Positions 1 through 11,505 of a stretch of DNA of 64,000 bases are shown here, in pieces (position 1 is the stretch's first letter; each line of letters starts with the position of its first letter). Made by a program: the position numbers and the translations under genes. The stretch is from Talaromyces rugulosus (Eukaryota; Ascomycota; Eurotiomycetes; Eurotiales; Trichocomaceae), in assembly GCF_013368755.1 (NCBI RefSeq), contig NC_049566.1, positions 1,612,001-1,676,000 on the forward strand. Direction: 5' to 3'. The notes beneath the pieces are model-generated. The model did no database searches, was not told where the DNA came from, and saw only the letters and a program-made list of their open reading frames with translations.

Positions 1-343
1 TTTACTACATTGGAAGGGGGACCTGAGTCATGATCCATCTCACGCTGTTAATACAAGCCCCATTGAAAGCACTAACACTGAGCAGGCTTGCATAAGCTTG
101 CAAATGCCCCCATAAGCGACCTGACCGAACCAACCAAGTAATAACAACACAATAACAAGACAAGGTGGGATGAAATATGAACACCCATAGGTAGATCGTG
201 GAAATTAAGCGCTGTGGGTACTTTTCAACAATACTAGTACAGAGAATAGGTCATACAAACGAACTCGTAATAGGTGAACAATAACAATGAAAGAGAAAGC
301 GCCCCAAAGATTCAAAGAGAAAAGAACTGCCCCAAGGTGCCAC
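1..343. other. intergenic, 3' flank
   Basis: Downstream flank of the minus-strand membrane-protein gene that ends at 344. I see no coding frame with support and no repeat beyond short AT-rich runs. Confidence 0.6.
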
Positions 344-1508
344 TTAGGCCGCGCTATGCTCCACGGCAAATGACTTGGACATTGTTATTTGGTTACCCTG
401 GTTCATCGACTTGAGGGGAATTTCGCTCTCAGTACTCTGGCGGGAAGTATGAGTTGCATCCGTAAATGAGTATTGGTTACGACTGGGAATCGTATTCCTT
501 CCCCGGCCGGAACCAACAGTGGGTGTCATGCCACTCATTTTGTTGTAGCTGCTGTTGTTGCCATTTCCTTTGAATAGTGGCATTAAGGTTGGCATACACG
601 CGGCGATGGTCCCTAGGGAAAATTCGAGGTCCGCGACGAGAACAATGGGAACGATAGTATCTATGCCATAAGATTAGTTCAAAATCCAACATCTCTACAA
701 TACTAGAATTAGGTGTCTCACATGTCTCATCCGAGGCAGTTAAATTCGGAATAAATGCATTGCGCAAGGCGTTTGCAATAGTGGCCATCAAGCCTAAACT
801 CATCAAGGCACAGATACCAAGCTTCTTCCTCAGACTGATCTGAACTTTCCACAAAATGACGATTGGTGAAACAGTGAGGAAGAGGTCGGCCAAGATGGCA
901 AATGCAGACTGAACATAAGAAACATTGAGAGGCGTTTTGTTGCTAATGCAATGTCCTTTGATTGTTGGTGTCCACAAAGCCCGCAAAGGTATACATTGGA
1001 GTCCAACAACGAAGCACAAGATGACTGTTGTAATAAACAACGGTGTCAACACTCCCCAAACAGCGATTGTAAATTTTCGGGTTCGTTTGAGGCGCAGGAG
1101 GAAAAGCCCAATGGAGATTTTTGTCAAAAGAGCACCACTGACGTTGAGAATTTGGTAAATCGAGTTCCACTTGAGAATCTGAAGTGCCGAATATGTCGGA
1201 TTTGGAAGATATTCTAGATGCCGTCCCATCCCTGCCGAGACCATGTTGGATATAACTACATCTCCGGCAATCAAGACGCCCTAATGATTGTATGCTGTTA
1301 GATATTGATCCGGGAAGAGTAGGAAAAACACAATTACCAGCGTGACCACGATCAAAATATCATCGTATCCAAATGATTTTATCATGAAAATTCTCACATA
1401 ACAACGTAAAATGACACTGACAACAGCTATAATGAGAAATGACCATGTGACACCATTCACCGCTGGGCCATTGTCGTGGTCGCTGGGAAAGCTCGCCGAT
1501 GAAGACAT
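344..1508 (-). CDS. PTH11/rhodopsin-like integral membrane protein
   Basis: Predicted multi-pass membrane protein of the large fungal rhodopsin-domain (PTH11-like) family; members are mostly uncharacterised and proposed to sense external cues. Model: exons 1338-1508, 704-1280 and 344-660, introns of 57 and 43 nt, giving 354 residues in frame. Exon 1 has the ATG at 1508 and a hydrophobic first helix followed by the family's short Tyr-Asp-Asp motif (FGYDD). After splicing the second helix continues through GVLIAGDVV to GMGRH, as is usual in the family. The last intron is very short but restores the typical end of the domain (VADLEFSLGTIAACMPTLMP). The hydrophilic tail is rich in Ser, Asn and Gly. 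The family and the splice sites are well supported; the ligand and role are unknown. Confidence 0.85.
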
Positions 1509-2847
1509 TTTCTGTGCATGTAATGAGACCAGTTAGTGGAGCGAACTGGCGGGGGGCTTTTAATCAGTAAAGACACCAAAAGATAGATCGAGTATATGTA
1601 CTCCGTATCGGCCTCCTATTGAATCAGTAGCCACAAGAACGCCATGAAGTACAGGGGTGCAGAGGCTACTTTTTGAAAGCGAGACGCTTTGATATTAGTG
1701 AATGAAAACAAGCTGGGGCTAATGTACTAGCGATCAGCCTTTCAACTATAGTAGGTCGTGGGGGCGTGGAACGGGTGTACGTAGTGTTATAAGACCTTCA
1801 ACAACATTGAACTCGGTTGGTAAGAAGTACGGTGATGACTTTGCTATTATTCTCGTGATCAGATGGATCGCGACTGAACGCAGCCAGCATTCTTTCGAGA
1901 AATTATGAATTTCACAAGCGAGAAGTAATTTATTGGACACTGATGAGATGATTTTTATATCAAAACCAACCAACCACCAGGTAAATGTGAATCGCCCTTG
2001 TGTTCAAATATATTAAAATTTAACACGTACATTAGCGTCATCCTAAACAGGGAGCAGATCTTTACCAACATTACACATGCAGAATCGCGTACATTGAATC
2101 CGCAAGTAGTTAATCATCGTTCCTGAAGCCGGGGAGGATCATTGGCGTATTTTTTTATGAAGAAGTTGGTTTCTTTGGCTACATCAATACATCGCCCGTA
2201 CGAAGTCGGAACATGGCGTAAACTGGATGCACTATCAGCGTCTGTGCCCAATAATGTATCCACTGTGCAAGTATAGACTCCGAGGGAAGTCCCAAGAGAT
2301 TCTGGTAATTTTACTAGTACTATTCGGAGTTTAACAACGGAGAAAAAAAGAACTTTTGCAGCTAGGAGCTTAGCTGCATACCGGATACTGCCAACAGGAT
2401 TTTATCCCTGTCTAGCTTCTAGAATGACAAGACCGGCCCGTTTCACGGCAGGATGGGACCCACAAAAAGTAACCCTTGGTCTGAGGGAGTAAAAAATTCC
2501 TGTCAATAATACAAGATCAAGACCAGGCTTACGAACTCTTCCGAAAGTAAAGATGATCAAATCAAAAGGAAAGAAGAAGAAAGAAAACAAGGAGCTCAAC
2601 TATACGACTAAAGGCGTCTTTAAATAGATCAATATTTGTTTTTGTTTTTCTACGAGGTTATCTTTTGATCGCAACGACCTAGAAGCAGAAACACGCAAAA
2701 AAGGGACATCCCCACAAAATAATAAAAAGAGCATAGTCATTGCTGATGCAAAATCTGCTTGCATATTAGCCCCCATTTCGGGAACGGTGGAATGGACGCC
2801 AGTTCCAAGTCCGCTTTTTCACACTGAACACTAGCTAATATGATATA
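1509..2847. other. intergenic region, no gene seen
   Basis: About 1.3 kb between the membrane-protein start and the UbiA-like gene stop. It is AT-rich with only short frames (for example 1746-1973 and 2402-2599 on minus) that lack domain features or splice partners. It must hold the promoter of the gene starting at 1508. Confidence 0.55.
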
Positions 2848-3941
2848 TCAGATCGCGAGTGGTAGCAACGGAAGAGCAAAAAGTGACATCAGCCAAATGC
2901 TCCAATACTTGTAAGTTATCGTGTCTGAACGGGGATCACGCCATAACAAGACTCGGAAAGAGACGAGGACTGCGAAAAGGCTGGGAATGGTGGCAGCTAT
3001 CAGCCCATAACCACAGCTAGAGGCCGGCACGGAAATGGATGAAAACCAATATAACGGGGCAAGTATTGACCAGGCCAAGACTCCACCAGTGATCGTCCAA
3101 CGGGCCATAACATCACCAAGGGCCAAGGGCGCGGTGCTCCGAGCTCGTGCCCGGTCTCCCTCCTGGTCTTTGAGGTCTTGCACATGCATGGTCGAGAGGA
3201 TAATGGCCGAGACAATCCCAAGCCATTGGACCAACCCAGCTTGCAATGCATCGTTCAGAGACAAGTCGCTGGCGACGCGCATCGCCCCACAGCCATACAC
3301 AAAGTAGGCAGCGCTATTAACCCCGTTACGTACCAGGAAATGCTCATCGGCGCCCCCAAGGTCATTATACATCCATGTCAATAGTAGGCAAACAATTGTT
3401 TCCTGTGTGGCCCCAAGATGCAAGTAACAAAGGCTCACCACGAGAGGGATCCCGGCGAGAAGCAGGCGTCGCGCCTGAGAGGGGCTGATTCGCCCCGCTG
3501 GTAGAGGCCTCCAGGGTTTATTGATCGCATCTTCGACCATAGCATCTTCGCTGCGTTGATTGGATATCGAGAATAGTAAGACATTCATCCAGACCCATAA
3601 GAATGTCTTAGGGACCCGGCACAGTGTCTCCCACCACCAGAGCCCGCCCGGCCCATGGGTTGTAAGAGTGCCTTGTACTGATAGAGCAGCACATGTTCCC
3701 AGGCAAGTGACCGGAATAATCATGGTAGGGACGTCGTTACGTGGGAATAGATAGATTGTCTTTAGAAAAGAGAACATGTGTAGCAAGGCGCCTTTCTGTC
3801 TAGGAATGAGTATAGAGAAGAAGAAAATTTTGAAGTAAATCCAGTACTCACATGCTCGGTAAAGGGTGATTTTCCCATGGTCTTTGATTTTTCTGTGTGG
3901 CCAGACGCCGCCAGAGTGGGAGTTGAGCCAATTGCCTCCAT
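2848..3941 (-). CDS. UbiA-superfamily prenyltransferase / terpene cyclase
   Basis: Predicted integral membrane enzyme acting on a prenyl diphosphate. Model: exon 1 at 3852-3941 (30 codons, ATG at 3941), intron 3796-3851, exon 2 at 2848-3795; 345 residues. The first Asp-rich region reads NQRSEDAMVEDAINKPWRPL (about residues 109-128) and the second DLKDQEGD (about 237-244), both between hydrophobic helices. Classical UbiA enzymes carry NxxxDxxxD at the first site; this acidic NKPWRP variant belongs to a fungal subgroup that, as I recall it, includes the membrane-bound sesquiterpene cyclase of the fumagillin pathway. Head-to-head with an MpaB-like oxygenase and close to a P450, which suggests a terpenoid pathway. 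UbiA membership is secure; cyclase versus prenyltransferase cannot be decided from the sequence alone. Confidence 0.85.
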
Positions 3942-5060
3942 CTGGAAATACTATAGATGAGGCTTTTCTCGGTGATGATAATAAAATATCAAAGAGGTAG
4001 TTATTGTCCGTGTCAATTGGTAACTTTGGCGCAAATCTAGGGGCACATGCTTGGAAAGTGCCCAGATGTCATTTATATCAGAGGTCTTTCGGCCTCGTAC
4101 GTACTACCGTGAAATCTAACATAGCACTTGAGATTCCGAAGTATCCCAAATTACACCGGGTTACGGGTCGTCATTTCGCTAGTCATGATGAATTGTCAAA
4201 AGGTATCCCTGGTCTTTTGTGGAGAATTATGGCGGTGAACTAACCTAGCTCTGTGTATGGCTTGGAAAATGTTCAAGATTATGCGGGTGTTAATGATCCG
4301 AAATAAGTGATTGTATGCTCCGTAGTCCAATAAACAAGCTCATTGCGCATCCGGGACAGTATTATTGAGGGTCGATGCGCTGCGTAGGATTAGAACTTTT
4401 GCCGCTTGGAGGTTCACTCACTTACAATGATCGGCAGCATATCCACAATCCAACCTGTTGGGTCGAAGACCGGGAGCACGTAGTTAATTTACTTGGCCAC
4501 CCGTTTGCACGGACAGGCTACGGGTTTTGTCCGGGGGTGTGATTTTCCTTCGATTTAGGCCCTGGTACGTACTTGTTATACAATGGGGGCCGTACACTAG
4601 CTACAGTAGCAATGGCCTTTCCTTTAATGGTCCATGGTGGCTCCTTAAACTCGGTATTGCAGTCGAAACGGCATTAGATATGGAGTTCTGGGTCGATGTG
4701 TTGCTAAAGGTAGGCCTCATTACAGCTGCAGTTCATGATTACCCCTCCCGTCTGCATTAAAAATCATCAGTAGCATGAATCAAGATGCTGGGACTTATTT
4801 CTACTGCAGGCCCCACCACACTGCGTCCGTTTTGCCGTGATAACGACCCCTGCTCTCCGGCGGTCCTTCGATGGTGTAACTAACCATCCTCGGCTGCAAA
4901 CGAAAGAACAATAATATAGTAAAGTTTCGGATTACCCACATGCAGGAACTTCCCGTTTCCCATCTCTGTCTAACTAGTTATACCTGTGTCGTGCAATTTC
5001 AGGCAAGAAGACATATTGAAACCGGACGCAAGTCGCGTTTCTGGACTTATTACCTCCGCT
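3942..5060. other. divergent promoter region between UbiA-like and MpaB-like genes
   Basis: About 1.1 kb separating two divergently transcribed candidate pathway genes. No supported coding frame; the short plus-strand frames at 4004-4243 and 4527-4760 show no family features. The shared upstream space is compatible with joint control, but I could not pick out a repeated operator with confidence. Confidence 0.5.
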
Positions 5061-6422
5061 ATGCTGGTCATAACGCCCTCGATTACTATAGCCGGATTCA
5101 TTTTCCTCTTTTATATTCTTTGGGTCCGGCAATTCCGCTATCATCGAGCTCGCAAACATGCCCAACTTCTGGCGCAGTCACAAGCATTGGATACCCAGGA
5201 AATGCCTCTTCCTATAGCCCAGGAGATATATGACTCTCTTATGCATGCCGAGTTCCCATTTTGGTTTTGGAAAGGCATTGAACTTGCCCTATTCCGCACT
5301 TACGCTATCCCCACAATATCCTCTTTGTTAGCCAAGACATCGCGATTAGTGTCACCGGAAATTCTTCCGAGAAGATATGTCGAAACAGAAGTGCTTTTCC
5401 TAGAATTCGCACTGCGTAAATGGGGTACAGTCCCTTGGCTCCAAGCAACGGCGCGAACTCGGGCTATCCATGCTGGGTATCGAAAGTCAGGGGCCGTGAG
5501 AGAGGAAGATATGCTATTCACATTAGCAGCTTTGGCTACCCAGCCAGTGACACTGGTTGAACAATTGGAATGGAGACGTCTAAACGAGGCTGAGCTTTGT
5601 GCCGTCGGGACTCTGTATCGCGCAATGGCAGATGCATTTGATATTGACTACTCCGTGTATCTTGCTCCATATGTCGACAAGAAGCCGAGTACCGGTCTGC
5701 TTGGTCTAGACTTTTACTATGCTTTACATGACTGGCAAATGGCATATGAAGCTAGAGTAATGACATATACACCGCAGAACAGAGTGCTCTGCGATGCCGC
5801 AATCGGCCTTCTACTATGGGGGGTTCCTGGCGCATCGGTAAAGCAGTTCGTCACTACAGCACTGACAACCGTTATGGACGACTCACTGCGCGAAGCAATG
5901 GGATTCCCACCAACTCCAGTTTGGATTGCCAAAATTACAACCTCTCTGTTGGATGCCCGACGATGGTTTCTTAGATATTTGTGCCCGCCGCGTCCAGATG
6001 CACTGAAGATTCAGCGTTGGAAAGATTTGGATCCGTCATCTATTGGATGTGCATTTGCACCAGCAACGGCAACTACTAACAAGGAAAGTGACACTGGTTC
6101 GGGACTAGAGTCAAATTTCCAGGGAGAGCGGCCTAAAAATTCAAGAGTCGGGATCTACAAAACTCCCACCACGAGAATGGTATCGTATGTCGCTGCACCG
6201 TACTTTGTGAAGCCCACCATATGGAATCGTTGGTTCAGTCTAGGAACATGGTGGTGGTGGGCAGTGGGTCGTCCGATCCCAGGCGCCGAAGAAATTCATG
6301 AACCAGAGGGTTATTCTATCCTGGCCCTGGGACCGCCTTTGGGACGGACAACCGCTGCCCAAAAAAGAGAGGAGGAAGCTGTTCTGGCAGTGGGTCTCTC
6401 CAAAGGATGGCAGCATCTTTGA
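5061..6422 (+). CDS. MpaB-like ER-bound oxygenase (rubber oxygenase domain)
   Basis: Predicted membrane-anchored oxygenase of the MpaB / latex-clearing (DUF2236) family; the characterised MpaB of mycophenolic acid biosynthesis cleaves a farnesyl side chain in the ER. I chose the ATG at 5061 (453 residues). The open frame extends upstream to 4986 but only from GTG, and a TTTCAG acceptor precedes it, so an upstream exon is possible. A hydrophobic anchor (residues 1-22) is followed by basic residues. The family core then appears: RTRAIHAGYRKSG near residue 132, a helix ending EQLEWRRL, and LCAVGTLYRAMADA, where the conserved Arg and His fit the heme-binding region. Tail-to-tail with the P450 stop (146 bp apart). 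Family assignment is good; the substrate, perhaps the neighbouring UbiA product, is inference. Confidence 0.82.
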   Translation: MLVITPSITIAGFIFLFYILWVRQFRYHRARKHAQLLAQSQALDTQEMPLPIAQEIYDSLMHAEFPFWFWKGIELALFRTYAIPTISSLLAKTSRLVSPEILPRRYVETEVLFLEFALRKWGTVPWLQATARTRAIHAGYRKSGAVREEDMLFTLAALATQPVTLVEQLEWRRLNEAELCAVGTLYRAMADAFDIDYSVYLAPYVDKKPSTGLLGLDFYYALHDWQMAYEARVMTYTPQNRVLCDAAIGLLLWGVPGASVKQFVTTALTTVMDDSLREAMGFPPTPVWIAKITTSLLDARRWFLRYLCPPRPDALKIQRWKDLDPSSIGCAFAPATATTNKESDTGSGLESNFQGERPKNSRVGIYKTPTTRMVSYVAAPYFVKPTIWNRWFSLGTWWWWAVGRPIPGAEEIHEPEGYSILALGPPLGRTTAAQKREEEAVLAVGLSKGWQHL

Positions 6423-6567
6423 TGGAACCTAATCCATATAAAAATTTATTGATATGACCCGGTTAAACTATATTCACGACATAAAAAAGAGGCATTAATT
6501 CAATGTTGCAAGTCTTCTATTTTATGTCTAAGTTATTGTGAAAGAAATGAATCTAGCTTTAAACATA

Positions 6568-8316
6568 TTACTGCATCTTGGCTTTGCTTTCCCAATCAAA
6601 GATATGCAACGCATCTCGGGATTTGGCCGCTTCGTTTAAGAGCGTCTGCTTGTGTTTTGCAGAACGTGGCGTAAAGCGAGCTTCGAATGGTTGTGGTCGA
6701 GAGTTTTCCGTATTGGTATATGCAAAAACATCGGGTTTTATTTCGTCACCCTATTGGTTCAATTAGTCAGTCGCTGTTTTTTTTTTGGATCTGCATGAGA
6801 GAAATAATAGTCACCTTTTCGTCAAGCCCCGGCTGAATATTAAACGCCCAGAGCAGCCGGACAATAGTAATCCACAAGGCCTGTTCGGCCAAATTCTGCC
6901 CACTGCATGCTCTACGACCCCAGCCAAAGGCATAATGGCCCTTTTTAATCGGAAATGGGCGCTCCAGTCCATCATAGAATCTTTCCGGACGAAAAGTTTC
7001 GGGGTCAGGGTAGTCACGCGAGTTTCGGTGGATGGCCCATGAATTCCCCGTAATCGCAGTTCCCTTTGGGATAAAGTATCCTTTGTACACGTCGTCTTGA
7101 ATAGGGGCATGGGCCATGCCACCGAGAACAGTGACTGGTCGCCAGCGGAAGACTTCGGAGATGACAGCAGCAACATACGGCATTGAAGATTCGTCTTCCC
7201 AGCTTGGCGGACGGTGACCATCACCAACAATACTGTCAATCTCTGCCTGTGCCTTTTTCTGGACGTCCGGGAAGACGCACATGGCAAGGATGAAGGATAG
7301 GGTTGTGCTTGTCATCGTAGCCAAGCCTCCACCAACGACGTTCCCAATCAAAGAGCCGATTTCATTCGACGAAAGGTCACTCTTCTCTCTCTCTTGTAAC
7401 AGCAACCGCGCAAAGTTCTTGTCAAAAGTTGCCTCTCCGCCTTCCTCTGTCAAGGCCCACAGATATTTTCCAAACAGTTTCGAACCAGCCGCTAGCTCTG
7501 TTGGCATCTTGAACAGCCAAGCGGGAAGCCGCGTCAGAAACGGTAGAGTCTCGATGATGTAGAATCCAGGGATGGCGAAGTTGGCTGCCTCAGTCGCAGG
7601 AATCGATAGCGCAGCTAGCTGGTCGTGCACTGTGTCTATACGGCGCCCCCAGCCGATGATTGAAGCTTGCGAACAAGCAAAACGCCCAATGGCATCTGTC
7701 ATCTTGTCTGGTGTTTCGAACATGTCACGGAGCATGATATTGGCCTCATCTGACTGCGAAGGGCGGAATGTACGGACATTTTGTGGTCCGACAATTGCAT
7801 GCTAATAACGTCAATTCCGGTTCCCGTCGGCGGGAAAAAAAAAAAGTAAAATATACTCACAGTCAGACGTCGATGTAACCGCCATCGATCCCCGTACGGC
7901 TGCAAGATTTGGTTCGTTGTTGTCGCACCTGTGCAATCGCCCATTAAGACACACCGCGGACGCGATGAGTAAATCGAGGCCCGTTTATCCAGCAAATCCG
8001 AAATGCTCCATGCGTCGTTACACAAGATAGTCGGCGCAGTGCCATTCCAAATCGTGATCAAGGGACTTTTGTATGTTTTTGTAGACCATTCCTCAAATTT
8101 GAGCCAGGGTCGTTCCCCGGGGATGGAAAAGTAGTTGCCAAAGAGAGGCAGGGGAAATGGACCTGGCGGCATCCGACGTCGAAGACTGAGAACTTTGGCA
8201 TAGTCGATCAAGACGCGAAGAATGAGGAATATGGGAACAGCGATGCCGAGCGACAGTCCGACATTGTATATTGAGGCGTCACTCAGTGCAACGGAAAGAC
8301 GGGAAAAGTCTGCCAT
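6568..8316 (-). CDS. cytochrome P450 monooxygenase
   Basis: Heme-thiolate monooxygenase, likely oxidising a small hydrophobic substrate at the ER. Three exons: 7861-8316, 6815-7801 and 6568-6750, all joined in phase 0 by introns of 59 and 64 nt; 541 residues. The N-terminal anchor (about residues 18-37) is followed by the Pro-rich hinge MPPGPFPLPLFG. The K-helix ExxR is seen in EVFRWRP, and the heme loop reads FGWGRRACSGQNLAE with the ligand Cys near residue 451. The I-helix segment GGGLATMTST lacks the textbook acidic-Thr pair, so oxygen activation may differ. The last exon supplies the usual C-terminal strand (FEARFTPRS). The architecture suggests the fungal CYP families common in secondary-metabolite clusters. 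Adjacent to the MpaB-like and UbiA-like genes. Confidence 0.92.
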
Positions 8317-10311
8317 TGGCAGTGGAAATGGTTTGCTCTCTTTTTTCGGTTTCTGTATTTCCTCTCTCTCTTGAAAAAAAAAGCATGAAATAAAAGAATA
8401 TTTTACCCTGCACGTGGCTCAAGAAACCTCAGTGCGGGGGTGCGCCAGCTTTTGCGGAGTTGAAGAGATCTAATGCAACGCTGTGTCTAGAAAAACGGCC
8501 AATGGTGGCACAGAGGATCGGTTGTTTGTGGAGTAAAGTCCCCGAATGGAATGTGGATTGCCAACAGCAGCATTACTATACGTGTTGGTTTGCCCTTGGC
8601 CTCATTCGCTCATTGGTTTTTAGTTTTACATGCTTGGAAGCACGAGTCAGCCAACAGGTGTCTATCGTGTTGGCCCGAAACAGTGGTTGGGAAGAAATAG
8701 GAGTGTGTCGGGGTAGGTGGGGGTAAGATGAAAATAATGTGAAGATAATCCCATCACTGAATCATACCGAAATCAGGCTAGCGTATGGGGACCTTCAATC
8801 ACCTTTCATGCACCCAGTATGCACGTCCAAGGCCAACAGGCTGTAAAAGTGACGAGTAAGTAAGACAGGAAGGAACAGAGTTAAAGACGCACTGTCATTA
8901 CACCCGCTATATGCGGTTACTTACCCAGACACTACTGTGAGACAAAAACAGTGAAACCGGCGATAGAAACAGAGAACTTCCGTATATTGTCTTAAGACTG
9001 TCCTGCAACGATAGAAGTTGAACGGCGAGTCGTCATAGTAGGAGCCGGTCCATACAGCGAGCACGGATGGTGGATAATAATAGCGACAAATGTAAGGTAT
9101 CAGACGTGTGAGAAGCGCCTTAGATAATGACAATGCCCTCTGGGTTGACTGGCTGTGTTGGGTTTACGAATACTGGATACAACATTGAATGGTATCCCAG
9201 ATAGCAATAATGCGTGGTAGCTGCTCTTCGATGTATCCATATTTACTGGGGACCCCTTACATTTTGGCCTTATTTTCGGGCTGCAAGTCTTTACTGAGGA
9301 AGCTTGCAGGGTGGCCTGTAGGTCTGTAATACCGATTTGACGCGTTTGAGAAGCTTGTAAGCTGCTTAGTGCATGTGAGGCCTTATAAAGGGGATCTCAA
9401 CGTACTGAGGAAGCTTGTAGCGAGGCTATTGCATGCACTGATTAGTGAGGACTGGGGGGGTGGGTTCCAGATGTTAACGTTGATGTTGGTGCGAAGCCTG
9501 CATGTGGTTATATATATATATATATATATTGATATATAAGACGGTGGTGTTGAGATATATATAAAGGTAAAGCGTGTATGCCGGTAAATAATATTATAGG
9601 GTTTGTTTACACTATTCCTATTTCAAATGTTAGGAAGGAGCGTGCGAGAATGCGTCAAAAAAAGATTAAAAACCCATTTGATACCCCTTGGAAATGTCTT
9701 CAAAACTGGGATGTCTCTAAATTCTGATACATTTTGTAAATACAGATGATACAAATTATAATATATCACATGTTTTTTTGGAAAATAACTGTATTTGCCA
9801 GTTGACGTCTTTTACCCGCAGATACGGGTCTCCCTATTTCAAAACGTTTCCACCACCAGTTTTTTAGTGTTCAAGAAAACCCCTTTCCCGCTATTGAATT
9901 GCTCCTAGAAAGAAAGAAAACCATTGTTAGTTTAATAAATAAGCTTTTGATATTGTAGCCTTGCATCATGGGTCCTGTAGTCTTCGCTCGAGTTTCTGCA
10001 TTCTTTGGTCGCGGCTTTTTTCGTTCTCAGTGTTCTCAATTTTTGTGGCTGCGCTCTCGGTTTGCATTTTCTTGACTGAATCTTCCAGCTTGGTCAAAAA
10101 CTGCAGCTCAGCAAGGACAGCGATGTATACGCTGCCAGCCAATAGCAAGCTGGGGAATTGAAGGACTAACTATGACTCATCGTTTCTCATTGGTCGGCGC
10201 ATTTGGCTGTACATGTAGCTAATGAAAAATGAGATATAAGAACCCTTGGAATGGATATTTGTTTATCTTGGCCACTCGGATTTCCCTTGTATTTATGCAA
10301 AGACAGCAGAA
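8317..10311. other. intergenic region with AT microsatellite and short direct repeats
   Basis: About 2 kb without a supported gene. It contains the P450 promoter, a (TA)n tract at 9509-9529, and copies of an ACTGAGGAAGCTTG-like direct repeat near 9293-9307 and 9404-9418, with related AAGCTTGTA words between them. A short minus frame at 9966-10148 could be a coiled coil but has no start or partner exon. Confidence 0.5.
9509..9529. repeat. (TA)n microsatellite
   Basis: Uninterrupted alternating TA tract of 21 nt, followed shortly by further TATATA-rich sequence. Confidence 0.95.
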
Positions 10312-11505
10312 ATGAGCACATCGCCCAATCCTTCCGGCATCCGGGCTCTCATTCCGGGCCTTCGCCTCGGGAGATATACGCCCGGGCATTTGAATTCTCT
10401 CACCGATGTGCCAGGTGTGCTTGTGCACACTGAATCTATTATCAAGAAAGCCTCGGAAACAGAGCGTGGACTCGCGATCAATACCGGGGTCACCGTCATC
10501 CTGCCCCGCCGCGACTGGTTCGACAACGCCAGCTATGCAGGCTACTTTCGCTTCAACGGTAGCGGGGAGATGACTGGCTCGCACTGGCTCGACGAGACTG
10601 GCCTGCTCAACTCACCCATCGTCCTCACAAACTCATTCTCGGTTGGGCCCTGCTATAGTGGAATTTACCAGTATGCCATTCGTGAATATTCCAAGAATGG
10701 CAAGCCGGCCGACTGGTTTCTATTGCCCGTTGTCGCCGAAACTTGTGATTTGTTTCTGAATGATATCGCGGCCATGGTCGTTACGCCCGAGATGGTGGTT
10801 AATGGGATCGACAATGCGTCGAGTGTAAAAGTCCCCGAGGGAAATACGGGTGGAGGGACTGGGATGACTTGTCAAGGGTTCAAGGCAGGCACTGGAAGCG
10901 CCAGTCGCATTATTGAAGGGGTAGAATTTGGGGAGAAGAAAGCGTATACAGTTGCAGCGCTGGTCCAGGCAAATTTTGGCGCCAAGCGGGATCTTCGCTT
11001 TGGTGGTGTCCCTGTGGGCAGAATCATGCTCGAACGAGAAGAAGCAAAACAAGCCTCGGCCGATAATAACACCACTACTGAGAATACCGAGGAAAAAGAC
11101 GAGGAAAGAAGACTGGCTTTAAAAGATGGCAGTATTATTGTTGTCCTCGCCACAGATGCTCCCTTGCACCCGGTCCAACTCCAACGTCTTGCCAAACGAG
11201 CCACTGTTGGTGTTTCAAGGGTTGGTGGCTGGGGATCAAATTCTTCCGGGGATTTATTTCTCGCATTTAGCACTGCCCAAGGAATCCCAAGAGCTCCCCC
11301 GTTTAGTTGGAACCCCACAACGGAGCAAAAGGTGAGCGTCGTGCAGGATGTCACCATCAATGCTCTGTTTGAAGCCGCAGCAGATAGCACAGAGGAGGCA
11401 ATTTACAATGCTTTAGTTGCCGCAAAGGATATGGAGGGGCCACTGGGGGCAGCGGAGGCAATCGATCATCAGGAGCTGAAAGCGATAGTTGAAGAGTATC
11501 TATAG
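10312..11505 (+). CDS. DmpA-like peptidase family S58 (L-aminopeptidase/D-esterase)
   Basis: Ntn-hydrolase-fold aminopeptidase of family S58, which matures by self-cleavage before a catalytic Ser. No intron. I start at the ATG at 10312 (397 residues); the upstream extension to 10246 begins with TTG. Visible landmarks: GLRLGRYTPGHLNSLTDVPG at the N-terminus, the glycine-rich GNTGGGTGMTCQGFKAGTGS, and GWGSNSSGDLFLAFS near residue 309, where family alignments place the autocleavage Gly-Ser/Asn-Ser region. An acidic, low-complexity insert (about residues 244-268) interrupts the core and is probably a surface loop. It sits between a candidate terpenoid pathway and its nearest regulator; a metabolic or detoxifying role in that pathway would be inference only. 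Confidence 0.9.
   Translation: MSTSPNPSGIRALIPGLRLGRYTPGHLNSLTDVPGVLVHTESIIKKASETERGLAINTGVTVILPRRDWFDNASYAGYFRFNGSGEMTGSHWLDETGLLNSPIVLTNSFSVGPCYSGIYQYAIREYSKNGKPADWFLLPVVAETCDLFLNDIAAMVVTPEMVVNGIDNASSVKVPEGNTGGGTGMTCQGFKAGTGSASRIIEGVEFGEKKAYTVAALVQANFGAKRDLRFGGVPVGRIMLEREEAKQASADNNTTTENTEEKDEERRLALKDGSIIVVLATDAPLHPVQLQRLAKRATVGVSRVGGWGSNSSGDLFLAFSTAQGIPRAPPFSWNPTTEQKVSVVQDVTINALFEAAADSTEEAIYNALVAAKDMEGPLGAAEAIDHQELKAIVEEYL

Noticed and set aside
4986..5060. N-terminal extension of the MpaB-like protein
   Set aside because: Starts from GTG and runs through a TTTCAG acceptor-like site; the ATG at 5061 precedes the membrane anchor. An upstream exon remains possible.
9966..10148. Minus-strand frame with coiled-coil-like composition
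   Set aside because: Only 60 codons, no reliable ATG, no partner exon found; it overlaps the peptidase upstream region.
10246..10311. N-terminal extension of the S58 peptidase
   Set aside because: Starts from TTG; the ATG at 10312 precedes the conserved domain directly.
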